Assembly: GCA_029932425.1 (NCBI GenBank)
Contig: JAOZQC010000091.1
Coordinates: forward strand, 1-9,173
DNA from: Planctomycetota bacterium
GTDB taxonomy: Bacteria > Planctomycetota > JAJSAM01
Reading direction: 5' to 3'
DNA: 9,173 bases
This document shows positions 6,352 to 9,173 of this stretch, one piece after another. Positions within the stretch are counted from its first letter, which is position 1. Every line of letters starts with the position of its first letter. The notes under the pieces are model-generated. The model did no database searches. It saw nothing but the letters and a program-made list of their open reading frames with translations, and had not been told where the DNA came from. Position numbers and translations under genes: made by a program.

Positions 6352-7536
6352 TCAGCAGACCGAGTGCCGGCCGTCCAGCACCTTCTTCCAGAGGTTCGGC
6401 ATCTCCCGCAGGACGCGGTCCGCCACGCGGCGGGCGGCGGCCTCGATCTCCTTCCTGCGGAGGGTGGACTCCACCCGGATCTCGAGCGCCCGCGGCTTGT
6501 TCACGGGCGCGCCGATGGCGGAGACCAGGAACACGTCCACCCCCTCGATCCCCTCGTGCTTCGCGAGCCGCCTCGCGATGTCCCAGGCCGCCAGGTTGTA
6601 GATCTTGCCCACGTGGTTCGTGGGGTTCTTGCCCGCCGCAGCCTCCAGCGTCATGGGCCGGTAGGGGGTGATCAAGCCGTTCGGCCGGTTGCCGCGGCCC
6701 ACCTGGCCGTCGTCCCCGGCCTCCGCGCTGGTGCCGGTCACCGTCAGGTACACCGACTCCTCCTCGTCCACGTCCGCCCGGTTCACGTCGACGGAGAGCT
6801 CGAGCCCCGTGTAGCGCCGGGCCACCTTCCGCACCTCCTCGGCCGCCGCCGCCCGGCTCTCCGCGTAGAACGCGAAGTCGGGGGTGTGGGCGGACACGAA
6901 GGCCAGCGCCACCGTGAGGTTCAGGTGCTTCCTCACCCGGGTCCCCATCACCTTCACGTCCTCTCCCCACTCCGGGTGGCGGCGCTTCACGGCGGGGCTG
7001 TTCAGGTGGCGCTCCACCTTCGCCACCACCGTCTCCGTCTCCGTGAGGGGGGCGAAGCCCACCCCGAGAGAGGTGTCGTTGCTGGCGGGGAGGGTGTCCT
7101 GGTCGTAGTTCGCCACCAGGTCCTGGGAGCCGGGGTGAATCTGGGTTTCCACCCGGAGGTGCCGCTCCACGTCGAGGTGGGGGAGGCGCCCGGCCAGGAC
7201 CTCGCGGCCGACCCGGACGGCGATCTCCTTCAGGGGCACGCGGTGCTTCCCGATCCGGGTGGCGGCGCGCCCCGCGAAGATGAGGCGCATGGGGGCCGTC
7301 ACCCGGCCGCCGCCGAACTCCGCCCGGCTCCGGCCTCCCACGAGCACGGCCTTGTCCACGTTGTGGTGGAGGATGCGGCCGAAGTGCTCGAGGTAGTACC
7401 GGCAGAGGGCGACGGAGAGGGCCTCCGCGGCCGCGTCGCAGAGGCTGTCCGGGTGGCCGGCACCCTTGCGCTCCACGATCTCCATCGGCGCTTCGCCGAC
7501 GGTCGGCCCCTTCCGGGAGGTGACGAGGATGTCCAT
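6352..7536 (-). CDS. mat: S-adenosylmethionine synthetase, archaeal type
   Basis: This 394-residue enzyme makes S-adenosylmethionine from methionine and ATP. It belongs to the archaeal-type family (AdoMet_Synthase, PF01941), not to the common bacterial MetK family. Diagnostic segments are ERKGAGHPDSLCDAAAEALS (22-41), LHHNVDKAVLVGGRS (56-70), NDTSLGVGFAPL (153-164), GEDVKVMG (191-198), TGTSAEAGDDGQVGRGNRPN (267-286) and AAAGKNPTNHVGKIYN (299-314). All expected blocks are present in order and the length is normal, so the enzyme should be active. The frame stays open upstream across metG, but the ATG at 7536 gives the family N-terminus. It has an AAGGAG site inside the last codons of metG. The metG TAG is 5 bp before this ATG, indicating coupled translation. 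Acquisition from an archaeal or archaeal-like lineage is possible; family identity is very secure. Confidence 0.95.
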   Translation of the reverse strand: MDILVTSRKGPTVGEAPMEIVERKGAGHPDSLCDAAAEALSVALCRYYLEHFGRILHHNVDKAVLVGGRSRAEFGGGRVTAPMRLIFAGRAATRIGKHRVPLKEIAVRVGREVLAGRLPHLDVERHLRVETQIHPGSQDLVANYDQDTLPASNDTSLGVGFAPLTETETVVAKVERHLNSPAVKRRHPEWGEDVKVMGTRVRKHLNLTVALAFVSAHTPDFAFYAESRAAAAEEVRKVARRYTGLELSVDVNRADVDEEESVYLTVTGTSAEAGDDGQVGRGNRPNGLITPYRPMTLEAAAGKNPTNHVGKIYNLAAWDIARRLAKHEGIEGVDVFLVSAIGAPVNKPRALEIRVESTLRRKEIEAAARRVADRVLREMPNLWKKVLDGRHSVC

Positions 7537-7541
7537 CCGAT

Positions 7542-9059
7542 CTACTCCTTCCTGGGGAACAGCGGCTCGGCGCGGGCGACCCGGACCCCCTCGGGGAAGG
7601 CGAAGCGTGCCAGGTCCCCGAGCCGGACGCCGGCGATGTCGCCGAGACCGAGCTGGGCGTAACCGTCGGCCATCTTCCGGGGCATGACCGGCCACAGGTA
7701 GACGAGGGCGTGGCGGAGGGCCTCGAGGAGGCAGTGGAGGATGGCGGCGACCTTCTCCGGGCCTCCCTCTTCCTTCATCACCTTCCAGGGCTTTCGCTCG
7801 TCCACGTAGGCGTTCGCCCGGGTCACGATCTCCCAGGCGGCCAGGATCGCGCCCTGGGGATCGAGCCGCTCCATCCGCTCGACGTAGCTCTCGTGCGCCC
7901 TCTCCGTCACCTCGCGCAGAGGGTCGTTCGCCTCGACGCCCGGCCCCGCAATGTGCCCGTCGAGGTACTTCTCCGCCATGTTCAGCACGCGGTTCAGGAG
8001 GTTCCCGAGGTCGTTGCCGAGGTCGTGGCGGTATCTCTCCGCCAGGCGCTGGTGGCTGTAGTCGCCGTCTCGGCCCCAGCTCATCTCCCGCATGAGGAAG
8101 TAGCGGATGGGATCCGGTCCCCACTCCGCCACCTCCACGGCGGGGTCGATGATGGTGCCCAGCGACTTGGAGAGCTTCTGGCCGTCCACGGTGATGAAGC
8201 CGTGCACGGACACCGTCCTCGGGAGGGCCACCCCCGCGGAGAGGAGCATGGCGGGCCAGATCAGGCAGTGGAACCGGGTGATGTCCTTGCCGATCACGTG
8301 CACGTCCGCCGGCCACCACCGCCGCCAGGTGTCCGGATCCCCCGGGAAGCCGACTCCGGAGAGGTAGTTGATGAGGGCGTCGAACCACACGTACATCACG
8401 GTGGAGGGATCGGAGGGGAAGGGGACGCCCCAGTCGCAGCCTTCCCGGGAGACGGACACGTCGCGCAGCCCGTCCTCCAGGACGGCCACGACCTCGCGGC
8501 GGTAGCTCTCGGGGAGCACGAACTCGGGGTGGGCGGCGTAGTGCTCCTTCAGCGCCTCCTCGTAGCGGGAGAGCCGGAAGAACCAGTTCTGCTCGGAGAT
8601 CCACTCCGGCTTCTTCCCGTGGTTCGGGCAGAGCCCGTCCACCAGGTCCTTCTCGGGCACGAAGGCCTCGCAGCCCACGCAGTACCAGCCCTCGTACTTT
8701 CCGCGGTAGATGTCCCCGGAGGCCTCCCAGCGGCGGAGCATCTCCTGGACGGCGGCCACGTGCCGGGGCTGGGTGGTGCGGATGAAGTCGTCGAAGGAGA
8801 TGTCGAGCGACGCCCAGGCCTCCCGGAACTTCCCCTCCATCCGGTCGCAGAAAGAGACGGGGTCCAGGCCCGCCTGCCTGGCGGCGGCGGCAACGTTCTG
8901 GGAGTGCTCGTCGTTCCCCATGAGGAAGAAGACGTCGTCGCCGGCCAGCCGGTGGTACCGCGCGATCACGTCGGCCCCGATCTTCTCGTAGGCGGTGCCG
9001 AGGTGAGGCAGCGCGTTCGCGTAGTCGATGGCGGTTGTGATGTAGAACTTGCGGGAGAT
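7542..9059 (-). CDS. metG: Methionyl-tRNA synthetase
   Basis: This enzyme charges tRNA-Met with methionine. From the most likely start it has 505 residues. The HIGH-type motif is PHLG (18-21), preceded by KFYITTAIDYANA. The zinc-knuckle insert has Cys127, Cys130, Cys144 and His147. KLSKS is at 295-299, and the helical anticodon-binding domain follows (NDLGNLLNRVLN, DERKPWKVMKEE). There is no C-terminal EMAP/Trbp-like tRNA-binding domain, as in shorter MetRS forms. The start is the problem. The first ATG, GTG or TTG codon in frame is the GTG at 8969, which would delete the HIGH motif. The normal N-terminus (Met-Ser-Arg-Lys-Phe-Tyr) would begin at 9059, where the codon is ATC, 5 nt after a GGAGG site. 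Either ATC initiates or the base at 9057 is a sequence error. The frame stays open to the right edge, but that stretch is Pro/Gly-rich and looks noncoding. First gene of the run shared with the AdoMet synthetase. Confidence 0.9.
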   Translation of the reverse strand: MSRKFYITTAIDYANALPHLGTAYEKIGADVIARYHRLAGDDVFFLMGNDEHSQNVAAAARQAGLDPVSFCDRMEGKFREAWASLDISFDDFIRTTQPRHVAAVQEMLRRWEASGDIYRGKYEGWYCVGCEAFVPEKDLVDGLCPNHGKKPEWISEQNWFFRLSRYEEALKEHYAAHPEFVLPESYRREVVAVLEDGLRDVSVSREGCDWGVPFPSDPSTVMYVWFDALINYLSGVGFPGDPDTWRRWWPADVHVIGKDITRFHCLIWPAMLLSAGVALPRTVSVHGFITVDGQKLSKSLGTIIDPAVEVAEWGPDPIRYFLMREMSWGRDGDYSHQRLAERYRHDLGNDLGNLLNRVLNMAEKYLDGHIAGPGVEANDPLREVTERAHESYVERMERLDPQGAILAAWEIVTRANAYVDERKPWKVMKEEGGPEKVAAILHCLLEALRHALVYLWPVMPRKMADGYAQLGLGDIAGVRLGDLARFAFPEGVRVARAEPLFPRKE

Positions 9060-9070
9060 GGCCCCCTCCC

Positions 9071-9173
9071 GGGCCCGGGGCCCCGGAATCCTCGTAAACG
9101 GGGAATTAAACCCGAGGCCGGGTGCCGCCGCCCAGTTTTGCCCCTTCCCGGCCGGCCCGGGGCCCGGAATCCC
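9071..9173. repeat. Direct repeat of about 20 bp upstream of metG
   Basis: GGCCCGGGGCCCCGGAATCC (9072-9091) and GGCCCGGGGCCCGGAATCC (9154-9172) differ by a single C and are about 82 bp apart. Each is also nearly self-complementary in its GC-rich part. Between them on the minus strand is GGGTTTAATTCCC, whose TTTAAT (9110-9105) could be a -10 element for metG, although no -35 is evident. The function of the repeat is unknown. The second copy ends at the window edge, so assembly artefact is possible. Confidence 0.4.

Noticed and set aside
5044..7662. 872-codon open frame on the plus strand
   Set aside because: It lies antisense to three well-supported genes, its product is Arg/Gly/Pro/His-rich without any domain, and long antisense frames are expected at this GC content.
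7537..8604. N-terminal extension of the AdoMet synthetase frame across metG
   Set aside because: The added residues are a frame shadow of metG, whereas the ATG at 7536 has a Shine-Dalgarno site and the family N-terminus.
7542..8969. Short form of metG starting at GTG 8969
   Set aside because: It would remove the first strand and the HIGH-type motif needed for methionyl adenylate formation, so it cannot be the active enzyme.

Overview
This is a GC-rich (roughly 70%) bacterial chromosomal segment with seven genes and the open 3' part of an eighth cut by the left edge. The Crp/Fnr regulator, bacterial-style methionyl-tRNA synthetase, ExbD-like protein and purine-rich Shine-Dalgarno sites indicate a bacterium. 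One gene is archaeal in type: the S-adenosylmethionine synthetase. The G-G-D-D-x-Y repeat protein, the ExbD-like protein and the many secreted proteins of unknown role would fit Planctomycetota or a similar environmental phylum, but that placement is an inference.

Layout. (1) 1-984, minus: secreted protein of unknown function, C-terminus outside the window. (2) 985-1145: divergent spacer with a strong inverted repeat. (3) 1146-2595, plus: a Crp/Fnr regulator of the HcpR/Dnr type, then a ferredoxin-like iron-sulfur protein of the type often encoded beside hybrid cluster protein (hcp; called frdX in some regulon work). A 14-bp Fnr/HcpR-type palindrome lies across the stop codon of the regulator. 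It is centred where a class II activator would sit relative to a -10-like element in front of the ferredoxin gene. (4) 2678-4045, plus: secreted protein with a C-terminal PrcB-like domain. (5) 4046-4223: convergent spacer with an inverted repeat. (6) 9059-4224, minus, in order of transcription: metG, archaeal-type AdoMet synthetase, a single-span membrane protein with two ExbD-like domains, and a zinc alcohol dehydrogenase. metG and the AdoMet synthetase are 5 bp apart and probably translationally coupled. The ExbD-like gene and the dehydrogenase are 7 bp apart and also coupled. A 132-bp gap with a -10-like element separates the two pairs.

Function. The metG/AdoMet synthetase pair brings together the two main ATP-dependent consumers of methionine: tRNA charging and AdoMet synthesis. 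The regulator/ferredoxin pair looks like a small nitrosative-stress (NO or hydroxylamine) response unit, though hcp itself is not in the window. The remaining genes are envelope or metabolic proteins without a clear common pathway.

I found no tRNA, rRNA, CRISPR array, insertion sequence or phage feature. No intergenic stretch exceeds 180 bp. The most notable observations are the operator/promoter geometry, the archaeal-type AdoMet synthetase next to bacterial metG, and the lack of any ATG, GTG or TTG codon at the natural start of metG, where an ATC stands instead.
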